The translations under genes and the position numbers were made by a program. A stretch of DNA of 64,000 nucleotides from Rahnella aceris (lineage in GTDB: Bacteria > Pseudomonadota > Gammaproteobacteria > Enterobacterales > Enterobacteriaceae): the NCBI RefSeq assembly GCF_011684115.1, contig NZ_JAADJV010000007.1, forward strand, positions 89,388-153,387, written 5' to 3'. Below the pieces are notes generated by a model. It was not told the DNA's origin and ran no database searches. It worked only from the letters and a program-made list of their open reading frames with translations. Below are positions 7,989 to 17,364 of the stretch, piece by piece. The stretch's first letter is position 1; every line of letters starts with the position of its first letter.

Positions 7989-8968
7989 TGGCGAACAGTC
8001 CGAATCCGGCTAAAACCGCAAAAAGCGCCCGTGCCGCAAAAAGCAAAGCGTTGCAGGGCGGCTGGCGTGAACAGTGGCGCTATGCCTGGATGAACGCGCT
8101 GGCTGACATGCTGCGTCAGCCGCTGGCGACGCTGCTGACGGTGATGGTGATCGCCATTTCCCTGACGCTGCCGAGCGTGTGTTATCTGGTGTGGAAAAAC
8201 GTCAGTACGGCGGCGGAGCAGTGGTATCCGACGCCACAACTGACCGTTTATCTCGATAAAGCGCTGGATGATGACGCCGCAGAAAACGTGGTCAAAACCC
8301 TGAAAACCGAAGCGGGCGTGGATAAAGTTAATTATCTGTCCCGTGAAGAGGCGATGGGTGAATTCCGCAACTGGTCAGGCTTTGGCGGCGCAATGGATAT
8401 GCTGGAGCAAAACCCGTTGCCAGCGGTGGCGATCATCACGCCTAAAATGAATTTCCAGGACTCTGCGACACTCAGCACCTTGCGCGACCGCGTGGCGGCT
8501 GTGCATGGCGTGGATGAAGTGCGGATGGACGACAGTTGGTTTGCCCGTCTTGCGGCGCTGACCGGTCTGGTCGGGCAGATTGCGGCGATGATCGGCATTC
8601 TGATGGTGATCGCCGTCTTCCTCGTTATTGGTAACAGTGTGCGACTGAGCATCTTCAGCCGCCGCGATACCATTAACGTGATGAAGCTGATTGGCGCGAC
8701 CGATGGCTTTATTTTGCGGCCGTTCCTCAACGGTGGCGCGATGCTCGGTTTCACCGGTGCATTGTTATCACTCATCCTCTCGGAAGTGCTGGTGTTGCGG
8801 CTTGAGAGCGTGGTGACGCAGGTTGCGCAGGTCTTCGGCACCACCTTTGACCTGCATGGTCTGGGCTGGGACGAAAGCCTGTTACTGCTGATCGTTTCCG
8901 CGATGATTGGCTGGATTGCCGCCTGGCTGGCGACGGTTCAACATTTACGGCGATTTACACCACAGTAG
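7988..8968 (+). CDS. ftsX: Cell-division protein FtsX
   Basis: FtsX is the membrane partner of FtsE. The 326-residue product has a basic cytoplasmic N-terminus, a first membrane span near residues 45-70, a periplasmic domain to about 195 (the region that contacts EnvC in E. coli) and three more spans in the last third. That gives four spans, the standard topology. It is translationally coupled to ftsE by a one-base overlap. An extended -10 promoter for the downstream rpoH region lies just past its stop. Confidence 0.96.
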   Translation: MANSPNPAKTAKSARAAKSKALQGGWREQWRYAWMNALADMLRQPLATLLTVMVIAISLTLPSVCYLVWKNVSTAAEQWYPTPQLTVYLDKALDDDAAENVVKTLKTEAGVDKVNYLSREEAMGEFRNWSGFGGAMDMLEQNPLPAVAIITPKMNFQDSATLSTLRDRVAAVHGVDEVRMDDSWFARLAALTGLVGQIAAMIGILMVIAVFLVIGNSVRLSIFSRRDTINVMKLIGATDGFILRPFLNGGAMLGFTGALLSLILSEVLVLRLESVVTQVAQVFGTTFDLHGLGWDESLLLLIVSAMIGWIAAWLATVQHLRRFTPQ

Positions 8969-8976
8969 TGATAATT

Positions 8977-9021
8977 TGCTATAATGTCCCCCTGCGGCTC
9001 AGTAATTGTGTCTCAGGGGGA
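8977..9021 (+). promoter_or_regulatory. Extended -10 promoter and adjoining stem-loop upstream of rpoH
   Basis: TGCTATAAT (8977-8985) is a perfect extended -10 element. TCCCCCTG (8987-8994) pairs with CAGGGGGA (9014-9021) as an 8-bp stem around a 19-base loop. The hairpin would lie at the very 5' end of an rpoH transcript begun here, or at the 3' end of ftsX mRNA. Both readings are possible. E. coli rpoH also has a far-upstream sigma-70 promoter in this position. Confidence 0.55.
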
Positions 9022-9136
9022 AGCTGTTTCAGGTCAGCCCGCCACATCATTTTCCTGCTTTCCCCGTAATGGCACAAATTCACTATCCAATAGTCAGTCT
9101 GTCACTTACAGTCTTCAGACTGTTGAATCTTTCCGT

Positions 9137-9163
9137 GAACTTTATGTAAAATTCGTGGTCGTA
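9137..9163 (+). promoter_or_regulatory. Candidate sigma-E promoter (P3-like) of rpoH
   Basis: GAACTT at 9137-9142 and TCGTA at 9159-9163 are separated by exactly 16 bp. This matches the sigma-E pattern GAACTT-N16-TCnnA and the known P3 promoter of E. coli rpoH, which has GAACTT-N16-TCTGA. It would start transcription about 115 bp upstream of the rpoH ATG. It links envelope stress, or very high temperature, to sigma-32 synthesis. Confidence 0.75.
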
Positions 9164-9285
9164 GAGCAGCGAATATGAAGGGCTCGGCGTTGCTTTGTTG
9201 TCGCCTTTAAGGCCAGCAATGTCGCGGTATCATCCCGCAGCAACGTGGTATAAAACCTGCATTACGTCATACATGAGAGGCTTTA

Positions 9286-10143
9286 ATGACCAAAGAAATG
9301 CGCACTTTAGCATTAGTACCCCAAGGTAGCCTGGAAGCCTATGTTCGGGCGGCCAATGCCTATCCTATGCTCACCGCAGAGGAAGAACGGGCGCTGGCTG
9401 AACGGCTGCATTACAACGGTGATCTGGAAGCAGCGAAAGAGCTGATCCTGTCTCACCTGCGCTTTGTTGCTCACATTGCCCGCAACTATTCAGGCTACGG
9501 TTTGCCTCAGGCAGACCTTATCCAGGAAGGGAATATCGGCCTGATGAAAGCGGTTCGCCGTTTTAATCCGGAAGTCGGTGTCCGTCTGGTATCCTTTGCC
9601 GTGCATTGGATCAAAGCGGAAATTCACGAATATGTGCTGCGTAACTGGCGCATCGTGAAAGTCGCTACCACCAAAGCGCAGCGTAAGCTGTTCTTCAACC
9701 TGCGTAAGAACAAACAGCGTCTGGGCTGGTTCAGCCACGACGAAGTCGAGCACGTCGCCCGCGAACTGGGTGTGACGAGCAAAGATGTGCTGGAAATGGA
9801 ATCACGCATGGCCGCACAGGACATGACGTTTGATCCGACGCCGGATGATGAACCACGCGACGGCGCAGCGATGGCACCGATGCTGTATCTGCAAGACAAG
9901 AGTTCTGACTTTGCAGAAACTATCGAAGAAGATAACTGGGATCAGGACGCCACCGACAAACTTTCCTCTGCAATGGAAGGTCTGGACGAACGCAGTCAGG
10001 ATATCATTCGTGCCCGCTGGTTAGACGACGAAAACAAATCGACCCTGCAGGAGCTTGCCGATAAATACGGTGTGTCTGCAGAACGTGTTCGTCAGCTGGA
10101 AAAGAACGCGATGAAAAAACTGCGTATGGCGATCGAAGCCTGA
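9286..10143 (+). CDS. rpoH: RNA polymerase heat-shock sigma factor RpoH (sigma-32)
   Basis: RpoH directs RNA polymerase to heat-shock promoters. The 285-residue protein has region 2 with [19 protein letters not shown] around residues 78-96 (core binding and -10 recognition), an RpoH box near residues 130-145 ([18 protein letters not shown]), and region 4 with the helix-turn-helix [20 protein letters not shown] at the C-terminus. The start [14 protein letters not shown] is the standard one. In E. coli the 5' end of this mRNA is an RNA thermometer; base pairing here was not computed. An intergenic region of over 300 bp upstream holds promoters. Confidence 0.98.
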   Translation: MTKEMRTLALVPQGSLEAYVRAANAYPMLTAEEERALAERLHYNGDLEAAKELILSHLRFVAHIARNYSGYGLPQADLIQEGNIGLMKAVRRFNPEVGVRLVSFAVHWIKAEIHEYVLRNWRIVKVATTKAQRKLFFNLRKNKQRLGWFSHDEVEHVARELGVTSKDVLEMESRMAAQDMTFDPTPDDEPRDGAAMAPMLYLQDKSSDFAETIEEDNWDQDATDKLSSAMEGLDERSQDIIRARWLDDENKSTLQELADKYGVSAERVRQLEKNAMKKLRMAIEA

Positions 10144-10161
10144 TCCCCGCAACGCAAAACG

Positions 10162-10190
10162 AAAAAGCGACCTTCGGGTCGCTTTTTTTA
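10162..10190 (+). terminator. Rho-independent terminator of rpoH
   Basis: An 11-base arm AAAAAGCGACC (10162-10172), a TTCG tetraloop and the complementary GGTCGC followed by seven T residues form a textbook intrinsic terminator 18 bases past the rpoH stop. The A-run on the left may let it also work for panM, which converges from the other side. Confidence 0.93.
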
Positions 10191-10220
10191 TGACTGAAAA
10201 TCCGCGCGGGCAGGCTGTGC

Positions 10221-10601
10221 TCAGGATTTTTTCCAGACATTGCCTTCACGTACAAAACCGCAGGCCAGCATAAATGCATCCAGCACGGGTTCCGGATCCG
10301 CTTTCATCGTCCAGCTTTCCACCTGCGGCAGTTGCGCCTGCACATCTTCCATCAGATACAATCCGACACCGCGACGGCGCGTGACTTCGCGCACCAGCAA
10401 ATCACTCAGTTCAGCCTGATTACCGTCGAGCCTGATTTTCACTGCGCCCAGAATGCGTTCATTAAACACCGCAGCGAACAGCGCGCGGTTATTTTGCAGG
10501 CTGGCTTGCCAGTCACTTTCAGTTTGCTCCGGCCAGATTTTTGCCAGGTCGATCAGGTCCTGCACGCTGAGCGACGTCAGTTTTTGGATAGTTAATTTCA
10601 T
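10221..10601 (-). CDS. panM: Aspartate decarboxylase maturation/regulatory factor PanM (PanZ)
   Basis: PanM is a GNAT-fold, acetyl-CoA-binding protein that triggers self-cleavage of pro-PanD to active aspartate decarboxylase and damps it when CoA is plentiful, so it tunes beta-alanine and pantothenate synthesis. The product is 126 residues from the ATG at 10601. The acetyl-CoA loop REVTRRRGVGLYL is clear and matches E. coli REVTRRRGVGQYL. A TTG three codons upstream could also start, but E. coli begins with the same Met-Lys-Leu-Thr-Ile. It faces rpoH and is divergent from livK, as in E. coli. Confidence 0.93.
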   Translation of the reverse strand: MKLTIQKLTSLSVQDLIDLAKIWPEQTESDWQASLQNNRALFAAVFNERILGAVKIRLDGNQAELSDLLVREVTRRRGVGLYLMEDVQAQLPQVESWTMKADPEPVLDAFMLACGFVREGNVWKKS

Positions 10602-11004
10602 GATGCGCAAGGTCAGAAAAAGGGAGCGTCAGTGTAGCGGAATCCACTAGAAATCGGGCGTAACTTTTTTTGTACAGTAACAGGTCGAAAAGTTTTTTAG
10701 TGATCTCTGCATAAGCGATAAATGTTGGCTTTAATCAATAAAGCCAGTGTTAACGACTGATTGTTTAAATCTACACCGCCTTTTCAGCCAAATAAAATTC
10801 TGTTTACACCTCATATTTCTGATTGTGCTATTTGATTTGCAGAAGAAAATTCCTGTTTAATGATATGAATTATAAAGTCTTATTCGAAAATAAGACGAAA
10901 TAAGCCGGTAACTCGTTATTACTTATACTAAATTTCCTAAGTGATGATGTTTTGAACAGGCAACAAAGAGCAAACCACAACACACACATGAACGGGGTAA
11001 TCGG
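10602..11004 (+). promoter_or_regulatory. A+T-rich livK upstream region with a perfect 20-bp palindrome
   Basis: This 403-bp gap separates panM from livK and holds no convincing gene. It is A+T-rich. GTCTTATT-CGAA-AATAAGAC at 10877-10896 is a perfect inverted repeat, about 110 bp upstream of livK, and looks like an operator or small hairpin. A possible -10 TATACT lies at 10924-10929 without a good -35. In E. coli the liv genes are controlled by Lrp and leucine; I could not fit an Lrp box with confidence. Confidence 0.5.
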
Positions 11005-12117
11005 ATGAAAGTAACAAAGGGTAAGATCTGGCTGGCAGGGTGTATTGCATTAGCAATGAGTCAGGCGGCGTTCGCAAAAGACATCAAAGTCGCCATTGTC
11101 GGTGCTATGTCAGGTCCGGTCGCCCAGTACGGTGACATGGAGTTTACGGGGGCAAAACAAGCGATCGCTGATATCAATGCCAAAGGCGGCGTGAAGGGCG
11201 ACAAACTGGTTGGCGTGGAATATGACGATGCCTGTGATCCGAAACAAGCCGTTGCGGTTGCCAACAAAGTGATCAACGACGGTATTCGTTACGTGATCGG
11301 TCACCTGTGTTCTTCTTCCACTCAGCCCGCTTCCGACATCTATGAAGATGAAGGCGTGCTGATGATCACCCCGGCGGCGACTAACGCTGACCTGACCACC
11401 CGTGGTTATAAAATGGTGATGCGCACTACTGGCCTGGATTCTGATCAAGGCCCGACCGCAGCGAAATACATCCTCGACACTATCAAACCAAAACGTATCG
11501 CCGTGGTGCATGATAAACAGCAATACGGTGAAGGCCTGGCCCGTTCTGTACAGGATGCGCTGAAAAAAGGCGGCGGCAACGTTGTCCTGTTTGAAGGCGT
11601 GACCGCAGGCGACAAAGACTTCTCCACACTGGTGGCGCGTCTGAAGAAAGAAAACGTCGATTTCGTTTATTTCGGCGGCTATTACCCGGAAATGGGGCAG
11701 ATCCTGCGTCAGTCAAAACAAGCCGGTCTGGCAGCTAAATTCATGGGCCCGGAAGGTGTGGGCAACTCCTCACTGTCTAACATTGCCGGTGATGCTTCTG
11801 AAGGCATGCTGGTGACCCTGCCAAAACGTTATGATCAGGTACCGGCTAACCAGCCAATTGTGGATGCCCTGAAAGCCAAGAAACTGGATCCAACCGGTCC
11901 GTTCGTCTGGACGACTTACGCCGCATTGCAGGCGCTGACTACCGGTATGGAACGCAGCGGCAGCATGGAACCGGCAGATATCGCCAAAAACCTGAAATCA
12001 GCGCCAGTGGATACCGTGATGGGCCCGCTGAGCTGGGATGCAAAAGGTGACCTGAAAGGATTCGAATTCGGTATTTTCGAGTGGCATAAAGACGGCACGT
12101 CTACCCCAATCAAATAA
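11005..12117 (+). CDS. livK: Branched-chain amino acid ABC transporter periplasmic binding protein (LivK/LivJ)
   Basis: This 370-residue periplasmic receptor binds leucine (and isoleucine/valine) and delivers it to LivHMGF. A signal peptide ends at Ala-Phe-Ala, about residue 24. The mature part has the conserved [32 protein letters not shown] and [14 protein letters not shown] blocks. E. coli has two paralogues around panM: LivJ before it and LivK directly before livH. Here only one exists, in the LivK position. Its sequence mixes features, with [10 protein letters not shown] and [10 protein letters not shown] like LivJ, and VGVEYDDAC and YYPEMG like LivK. The symbol follows position. Confidence 0.9.
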   Translation: MKVTKGKIWLAGCIALAMSQAAFAKDIKVAIVGAMSGPVAQYGDMEFTGAKQAIADINAKGGVKGDKLVGVEYDDACDPKQAVAVANKVINDGIRYVIGHLCSSSTQPASDIYEDEGVLMITPAATNADLTTRGYKMVMRTTGLDSDQGPTAAKYILDTIKPKRIAVVHDKQQYGEGLARSVQDALKKGGGNVVLFEGVTAGDKDFSTLVARLKKENVDFVYFGGYYPEMGQILRQSKQAGLAAKFMGPEGVGNSSLSNIAGDASEGMLVTLPKRYDQVPANQPIVDALKAKKLDPTGPFVWTTYAALQALTTGMERSGSMEPADIAKNLKSAPVDTVMGPLSWDAKGDLKGFEFGIFEWHKDGTSTPIK

Positions 12118-12139
12118 AACCGCACCAAAGTGGTTCTCC

Positions 12140-12239
12140 GCTCCCTCCCCTGCGAAGGGGAGGGCTGGGGTGGGGTAGTAATGGCAACGGCGTTGTTTGC
12201 AAAACCCCCTCCCAACCTCCCCCTTCGCAGGGGGAGGAG
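12140..12239. repeat. 100-bp palindromic intergenic repeat, copy 1 (livK-livH)
   Basis: A left unit (12140-12177), rich in CCCTCCCC/GGGGAGGG and containing CTGCGAAGGGG, is followed by a spacer of about 25 bp. A right unit (12203-12239) is the same motif inverted (CCCCCTTCGCAGGGGGAGG). Each unit can fold alone and the two can pair with each other. A second copy of the same 100-bp length and layout is at 20526-20625. Both lie right after a binding-protein gene and before its permease genes, like REP/BIME elements that stabilise malE mRNA in E. coli. Confidence 0.93.
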
Positions 12240-12279
12240 TAGCACAAGTTATCAAACCCTTGATTAATAAGGATAGGGT

Positions 12280-13206
12280 ATGTCAGAGCAGTTCCTCTAT
12301 TTCATTCAGCAGATGTTCAACGGTGTCACGTTGGGCAGTACTTATGCGCTGATCGCCATTGGTTACACCATGGTTTACGGCATTATCGGCATGATCAACT
12401 TCGCCCACGGCGAGGTGTATATGATCGGCAGTTATGTCTCCTTTATTGTTATCGCCGCCCTGATGATGATGGGTATCGACGCCAGCTGGTTGCTGATCGG
12501 TGCCGGTTTTATCGCCGCGATTGTAATTTCCAGTGCCTATGGCTGGAGTATTGAACGCGTGGCGTATAAGCCGGTGCGTAACTCCAAGCGGTTAATTGCA
12601 CTGATTTCTGCCATCGGGATGTCAATTTTTCTGCAAAACTACGTCAGCCTCACGCAGGGCTCACGCGATCTCGCCTTACCGAGTCTGGTGACCGGTCAGT
12701 GGAAACTGGGTGAAACCAACGGCTTTGCGGCGACCATAAGCACCATGCAGCTGATTATCTGGGTCGTCACGTTTGTCGCGATGCTGGCGCTGACGCTGTT
12801 CATCCGTTATTCGCGTATGGGCCGTGCCTGTCGTGCCTGCGCCGAAGACCTCAAAATGGCCAGCCTGCTGGGGATCAGCACTGACCGCGTGATTTCGCTA
12901 ACCTTCGTTATTGGCGCGTTAATGGCGGCCGTAGCGGGCGTTCTGCTCGGTCAGTTCTACGGCGTAATCAATCCGTATATCGGCTTCATGGCCGGTATGA
13001 AAGCTTTCACCGCCGCGGTTCTTGGTGGGATCGGCAGTATTCCGGGGGCGATGATCGGCGGCCTGATTCTGGGCGTGGCTGAAGCGCTGACCTCAGCGTA
13101 TCTGAGCACCGAATACAAAGACGTGGTTTCCTTTGCACTGCTGATCGTCGTGTTGCTGGTGCTGCCGACCGGTATTCTGGGTCGTCCGGAGGTTGAGAAA
13201 GTATGA
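12280..13206 (+). CDS. livH: Branched-chain amino acid ABC transporter permease LivH
   Basis: LivH is one of two membrane subunits of the LIV-I importer in the inner membrane. It is 308 residues, with about eight membrane spans and the family landmark [16 protein letters not shown] near residues 40-55. The EAA-like loop [18 protein letters not shown] around residue 186 is the contact with the ATPases. It starts 162 bp after livK, beyond the palindromic repeat, and overlaps livM by 4 bp. The repeat in front probably makes livH expression lower than livK. Confidence 0.96.
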   Translation: MSEQFLYFIQQMFNGVTLGSTYALIAIGYTMVYGIIGMINFAHGEVYMIGSYVSFIVIAALMMMGIDASWLLIGAGFIAAIVISSAYGWSIERVAYKPVRNSKRLIALISAIGMSIFLQNYVSLTQGSRDLALPSLVTGQWKLGETNGFAATISTMQLIIWVVTFVAMLALTLFIRYSRMGRACRACAEDLKMASLLGISTDRVISLTFVIGALMAAVAGVLLGQFYGVINPYIGFMAGMKAFTAAVLGGIGSIPGAMIGGLILGVAEALTSAYLSTEYKDVVSFALLIVVLLVLPTGILGRPEVEKV

Positions 13207-14492
13207 AGCGCCTGAATCTGTTAAATGCGCTGGTCTCCGCTTTCGTCCTGCTGGTGCTGGCCGCATTCATCATGGGATTGCAGCTGAGCCTCGACGGCAC
13301 AAAACTGGTGGTCAACGGCGCCGGTGAAGTGCGCTGGACGTGGATTGCCATCGGCTGCGCCATCGTGTTCGTATTCCAGCTATTCCGCCCGATGGTCAGC
13401 AGCGGCCTGAAAAAGGTCTCGGGTCCGGGCTGGGTTTTGCCGAGCTTTGATGGCTCGACGCCGAAACAAAAACTGCTGGCGCTGGTGCTGATTATCGCCG
13501 CTATCGCCTGGCCGTTTATCGTCTCGCGCGGCACGGTGGATATCGCCACGCTGACGCTCATCTACATAATGCTCGGCCTCGGTCTGAACGTGGTGGTCGG
13601 ATTGTCCGGCCTGCTGGTGCTGGGTTACGGCGGCTTTTATGCCATCGGCGCTTACACCTACGCGCTGCTCAATCACTATTACGGCATCGGATTCTGGGAA
13701 GCCTTACCGCTGGCCGGTCTGGTATCGGCGGCGTTTGGTTTCCTGCTTGGCTTCCCGGTTCTGCGGCTGCGCGGTGACTATCTGGCGATTGTGACGCTGG
13801 GCTTTGGGGAAATCGTCCGCATCCTGCTGCTCAATAATACCGAACTGACCGGCGGACCGAACGGCATCAGCCAGATCCCGAAACCCACGCTGTTCGGGCT
13901 GGAATTCAGCCGTACGCCGCGCGACGGCGGCTGGGATACCTTCAGCAACTTCTTTAATGTTACGTATGATCCCAGCGACCGCATTATTTTCCTGTACATG
14001 GTGGCGCTGTTGCTGGTGATTGCCACATTGTTCATCATCAACCGTTTGCTGCGTATGCCGCTCGGCCGTGCATGGGAAGCCTTGCGTGAAGATGAAATTG
14101 CCTGCCGTTCACTGGGCCTGAACCCGACCCGCATCAAACTGACCGCGTTCACCATCAGCGCTGCGTTTGCCGGTTTTGCCGGTACGCTGTTTGCGGCGCG
14201 TCAGGGCTTTGTCAGCCCGGAATCCTTCACCTTTGCGGAATCCGCTTTCGTGCTGGCTATCGTCGTGCTCGGCGGGATGGGCTCGCAGTTTGCAGTCATT
14301 CTGGCGGCTATTTTGCTGGTGGTTTCCCGCGAACTGATGCGTGATCTCAACGAGTACAGCATGTTACTGCTCGGCGCATTAATGGTGCTGATGATGATCT
14401 GGCGTCCGCAGGGATTACTGCCGATGAAGCGCCCGCAACTGAAACTGAAGCTGTCTAAGCAACAAATCGCGGATCAGGGGGAAAAGGCATGA
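13203..14492 (+). CDS. livM: Branched-chain amino acid ABC transporter permease LivM
   Basis: LivM is the second membrane subunit of LIV-I, 429 residues, close to the E. coli length. The N-terminal third has extra hydrophobic segments before the conserved core, as in other enterobacterial LivM proteins. The core includes [20 protein letters not shown] and the ATPase-contact loop [19 protein letters not shown] near residue 290. It overlaps livH by 4 bp and livG by 4 bp (ATGA), so the permease and ATPase genes are translationally coupled. Confidence 0.96.
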   Translation: MKRLNLLNALVSAFVLLVLAAFIMGLQLSLDGTKLVVNGAGEVRWTWIAIGCAIVFVFQLFRPMVSSGLKKVSGPGWVLPSFDGSTPKQKLLALVLIIAAIAWPFIVSRGTVDIATLTLIYIMLGLGLNVVVGLSGLLVLGYGGFYAIGAYTYALLNHYYGIGFWEALPLAGLVSAAFGFLLGFPVLRLRGDYLAIVTLGFGEIVRILLLNNTELTGGPNGISQIPKPTLFGLEFSRTPRDGGWDTFSNFFNVTYDPSDRIIFLYMVALLLVIATLFIINRLLRMPLGRAWEALREDEIACRSLGLNPTRIKLTAFTISAAFAGFAGTLFAARQGFVSPESFTFAESAFVLAIVVLGGMGSQFAVILAAILLVVSRELMRDLNEYSMLLLGALMVLMMIWRPQGLLPMKRPQLKLKLSKQQIADQGEKA

Positions 14493-15259
14493 GTTCGCAA
14501 CCTCTGTTAGCGGTTGAAGGGTTGATGATGCGTTTTGGCGGCCTGCTGGCGGTCAACAATGTGGCGCTGAACCTCAATCAGGGCGAAATTGTTTCGCTGA
14601 TCGGCCCGAACGGTGCCGGTAAAACCACGGTATTTAACTGCCTGACCGGTTTCTACAAACCGAGCGGCGGCACCATTAAACTGCGTGATCAGCATCTGGA
14701 AGGTTTACCGGGGCAGAAAATTGCCCGCATGGGCGTGGTACGTACTTTCCAGCACGTGCGTCTGTTCCGTGAAATGACGGTGATCGAAAACCTGCTGGTC
14801 GCGCAGCATCAGCACCTGAAAAGCGGCGTGCTGGCTGGGCTGTTCAAAACGCCGGGCTTTCGTCGCGCTGAAGCCGATGCTTTGGATCGCGCTGCTGACT
14901 GGCTGGAACGTGTCGGATTGCTCGAGCTGGCAAACCGTCAGGCGGGTAATCTGGCTTACGGCCAGCAACGCCGTCTGGAAATTGTCCGCTGCATGGTGAC
15001 GCGTCCTGAAATCCTGATGCTCGACGAACCGGCTGCCGGTCTTAACCCGCGTGAAACCGAAGAGCTGAACCAGCTGATTGCCGAATTGCGTAACCAGCAC
15101 AACGTGTCTGTTCTGCTGATTGAGCACGACATGAAACTGGTAATGGGTATTTCCGACCGCATCTACGTAGTGAATCAGGGCACGCCGCTGGCACAAGGCA
15201 CACCGGCTGAAATTCGTAATAATCCTGACGTGATCCGCGCCTATTTAGGCGAAGGTTAA
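14489..15259 (+). CDS. livG: Branched-chain amino acid ABC transporter ATPase LivG
   Basis: LivG is one of the two ATPases powering LIV-I. The 256-residue protein has Walker [10 protein letters not shown] near residue 41, a signature region [16 protein letters not shown] (degenerate from LSGGQ, as is normal for LivG), Walker [15 protein letters not shown] and the switch His in LLIEHDM. It overlaps livM by 4 bp and is followed after 27 bp by livF. Confidence 0.96.
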   Translation: MSSQPLLAVEGLMMRFGGLLAVNNVALNLNQGEIVSLIGPNGAGKTTVFNCLTGFYKPSGGTIKLRDQHLEGLPGQKIARMGVVRTFQHVRLFREMTVIENLLVAQHQHLKSGVLAGLFKTPGFRRAEADALDRAADWLERVGLLELANRQAGNLAYGQQRRLEIVRCMVTRPEILMLDEPAAGLNPRETEELNQLIAELRNQHNVSVLLIEHDMKLVMGISDRIYVVNQGTPLAQGTPAEIRNNPDVIRAYLGEG

Positions 15260-15286
15260 TGGGCGAAGGCTAAGGGACAGAACAAG

Positions 15287-15988
15287 ATGTTGTCATTTAA
15301 TCAGGTATCCGCCCATTACGGCAAAATTCAGGCGCTGCATGAAGTCAGCCTGAGTATTAATAAAGGGGAAATCGTCACGCTGATCGGCGCGAACGGCGCG
15401 GGTAAAACCACACTACTTGGCAGTTTATGTGGCGAACCACGTGCGACGAATGGCTCGATTATTTTCGAAGGGAAAGACATCACGCAGTGGCAGACCGCCA
15501 AAATCATGCGTGGCGATATCGCGATTGTGCCGGAAGGCCGCCGCGTGTTCTCACGCATGACGGTGGAAGAGAATCTGGCGATGGGCGGTTTCTTTGCCAC
15601 ACGCGATCAGTATCAGGAACGGCTGGAGCGCGTGTTTACGTTGTTCCCGCGCCTGAAAGAGCGTCGTGTGCAGCGGTCAGGCACCATGTCCGGCGGTGAG
15701 CAACAGATGCTGGCGATTGGCCGTGCGCTGATGAGCCAGCCACGTTTGCTGCTGCTCGATGAGCCGTCGCTGGGGCTGGCGCCCATCATCATCCAGCAGA
15801 TTTTCGATACTATCCAGCAATTGCGCGAAGAAGGAATGACCATCTTCCTGGTCGAGCAAAACGCCAATCAGGCGCTGAAACTCGCTGATCGTGGTTACGT
15901 TCTGGAGAATGGTCATGTGGTGCTGGAAGATACCGGTGCGGCATTGCTGGCGAACGAAGCGGTGCGTGCGGCCTATCTTGGCGCATAA
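15287..15988 (+). CDS. livF: Branched-chain amino acid ABC transporter ATPase LivF
   Basis: LivF is the second ATPase of LIV-I and pairs with LivG. The 233-residue protein has Walker A GANGAGKTTLLG near residue 37, the signature MSGGEQQMLAIGRALM, Walker B LLLLDEPSLGLAP and the LivF-type EGRRVFSRMTVEENL stretch. It is the last gene of the liv operon and a hairpin follows. The Shine-Dalgarno (AAGGGA) lies about 10 bases upstream of the ATG. Confidence 0.96.
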   Translation: MLSFNQVSAHYGKIQALHEVSLSINKGEIVTLIGANGAGKTTLLGSLCGEPRATNGSIIFEGKDITQWQTAKIMRGDIAIVPEGRRVFSRMTVEENLAMGGFFATRDQYQERLERVFTLFPRLKERRVQRSGTMSGGEQQMLAIGRALMSQPRLLLLDEPSLGLAPIIIQQIFDTIQQLREEGMTIFLVEQNANQALKLADRGYVLENGHVVLEDTGAALLANEAVRAAYLGA

Positions 15989-16026
15989 ATTGGCATCGGA
16001 TTTTAAAAATCTGTGTTAAATCTAAC

Positions 16027-16060
16027 AAACCGCACGGCAAGCGCTTTGCGGTTTTTATTT
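16027..16060 (+). terminator. Terminator of the liv operon
   Basis: AACCGCA and TGCGGTT form a stem around a 12-base loop that can partly pair inside, followed by TTTATTTTG. It lies 40 bp past livF and before the separate start region of the aminotransferase gene. Confidence 0.75.
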
Positions 16061-16119
16061 TGTCTATAAATTAACATCTCTTACATTCGTATAACTTTGC
16101 ACATCATCAGGAACATGTC

Positions 16120-17307
16120 ATGAACACAGAAGGTTTACTCGCCGCCCGTATGGTCAGGCTTAAAAGTTCAGCCATCCGGGAATTGCTGAAACATAGCAAG
16201 ATGGAAGGCGTTATTTCGCTGGCGGGTGGTATTCCTTCTTCGGCGCTTTTTGATTTCGACGGCCTGCGTGAAGCCACACAGCTGGCCATTACTGAACAGC
16301 CGGAACATGCATTCCAGTATGGTCTGACCGAAGGCAGTTATACGCTGCGTGAGCGTATTGCTGAGCTTTGTCAGGAGCGTGGTGTGGTTGCGCAGCCTGA
16401 AGATATCGTGGTCACTGCAGGCTCCCAGCAGGCGCTGGACTTGGTGATGCGCGCCGTGGTGAACCCCGATGATGTTTTCGTGGTGGAGCGCCCGACCTAT
16501 CTGGCGGCGTTACAAACCCTGGAACTGGCTGAAGCTAAACTGCTGTCCGTCGGTTCTGATGGCGACGGCATGATTGTTGATGAGCTGGCGGAACGCCTAA
16601 AAACGCAGAAGATTAAAGGCGTGTATCTGGTGCCAACGTTCGGAAACCCGAGCGGCGTAACCCTGAGCCGTGCCCGTCGTGAGCAACTGGTGAAACTGGC
16701 AGCACAGCACGAATTCCTGATTGTCGAAGATGACCCGTACGGCGAACTGCGTTTCACCGACGAACGCCAGCCGACGCTGTTTGAGCTGTCGAAAGCGATG
16801 TTTGGTCACGCGGATAACATCATCTATACCTCAACGTTTTCCAAAATTCTGGCGCCGGGCCTGCGTCTGGGCTGGGTCATTATGCCAGACTGGTTGCTGC
16901 ATAAAGTCGCCATCATCAAACAGGCCGCAGATCTGCATGCCAGCGCGCTGTCGCAGACCATTGCGGAATATTATCTCGGTCTGGGTCGTCTGCCGAAGCA
17001 GATCGAAACCATCCGTGCGGCGTATAAAAATAAATGCCAGATCATGGCCGGACTGCTGGAACGCGAGCTGGGCGATGTGCTGACGTTTGAATATCCGAAA
17101 GGCGGCATGTTCCTGTGGGCGCGTTTCCGCGAGCCGCGTAACTGCGCTGACTGGATGAAAAAGACGCTGGAGCAGGGCGTGGTGTTTGTCCCGGGTGAAT
17201 TCTTCTATGCCGATAATCCGGATCACTCCACCTTCCGTCTGTCATTCGCCACCGCGACCGAAGAGCAAATGTACGAGGCAGTCGCCCGTTTGAAACGCGC
17301 CCTGTAA
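16120..17307 (+). CDS. PLP-dependent class I/II aminotransferase
   Basis: The 395-residue protein is a fold-type I PLP enzyme of the 2-aminoadipate / MocR-like aminotransferase group, without the DNA-binding domain of MocR regulators. Visible features are VVTAGSQQALDLVM (PLP phosphate site), PTFGNPSGVTLS, the Asp-Asp-Pro-Tyr of VEDDPYGELRF, and the Schiff-base lysine in TSTFSKILAPGLRLGW near residue 245. It probably uses 2-oxoglutarate as amino acceptor. Its place after liv suggests a branched-chain or related amino acid substrate, but this is only context. It has its own upstream gap and its own terminator. Specificity cannot be read from the sequence. Confidence 0.85.
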   Translation: MNTEGLLAARMVRLKSSAIRELLKHSKMEGVISLAGGIPSSALFDFDGLREATQLAITEQPEHAFQYGLTEGSYTLRERIAELCQERGVVAQPEDIVVTAGSQQALDLVMRAVVNPDDVFVVERPTYLAALQTLELAEAKLLSVGSDGDGMIVDELAERLKTQKIKGVYLVPTFGNPSGVTLSRARREQLVKLAAQHEFLIVEDDPYGELRFTDERQPTLFELSKAMFGHADNIIYTSTFSKILAPGLRLGWVIMPDWLLHKVAIIKQAADLHASALSQTIAEYYLGLGRLPKQIETIRAAYKNKCQIMAGLLERELGDVLTFEYPKGGMFLWARFREPRNCADWMKKTLEQGVVFVPGEFFYADNPDHSTFRLSFATATEEQMYEAVARLKRAL

Positions 17308-17330
17308 TCCCTCTTTTTTCGTATTCCCTG

Positions 17331-17364
17331 AGGCGCATTGTTAACCCGATGCGCCTTATTTTTT
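17331..17364 (+). terminator. Terminator after the aminotransferase gene
   Basis: AGGCGCAT and ATGCGCCT form an 8-bp stem around an 11-base loop, followed by TATTTTTT. It lies 24 bp past the stop codon and marks the left border of the lower-G+C segment that carries the hcp locus. Confidence 0.9.

Noticed and set aside
8984..9178. 64-codon open frame between ftsX and rpoH
   Set aside because: It covers the promoter-bearing rpoH leader, including the candidate sigma-E promoter, and its product resembles nothing.
12121..12255. Possible insertion-sequence fragment between livK and livH
   Set aside because: The palindromic arms occur without any transposase or target duplication; it is better described as a REP/BIME-like repeat.
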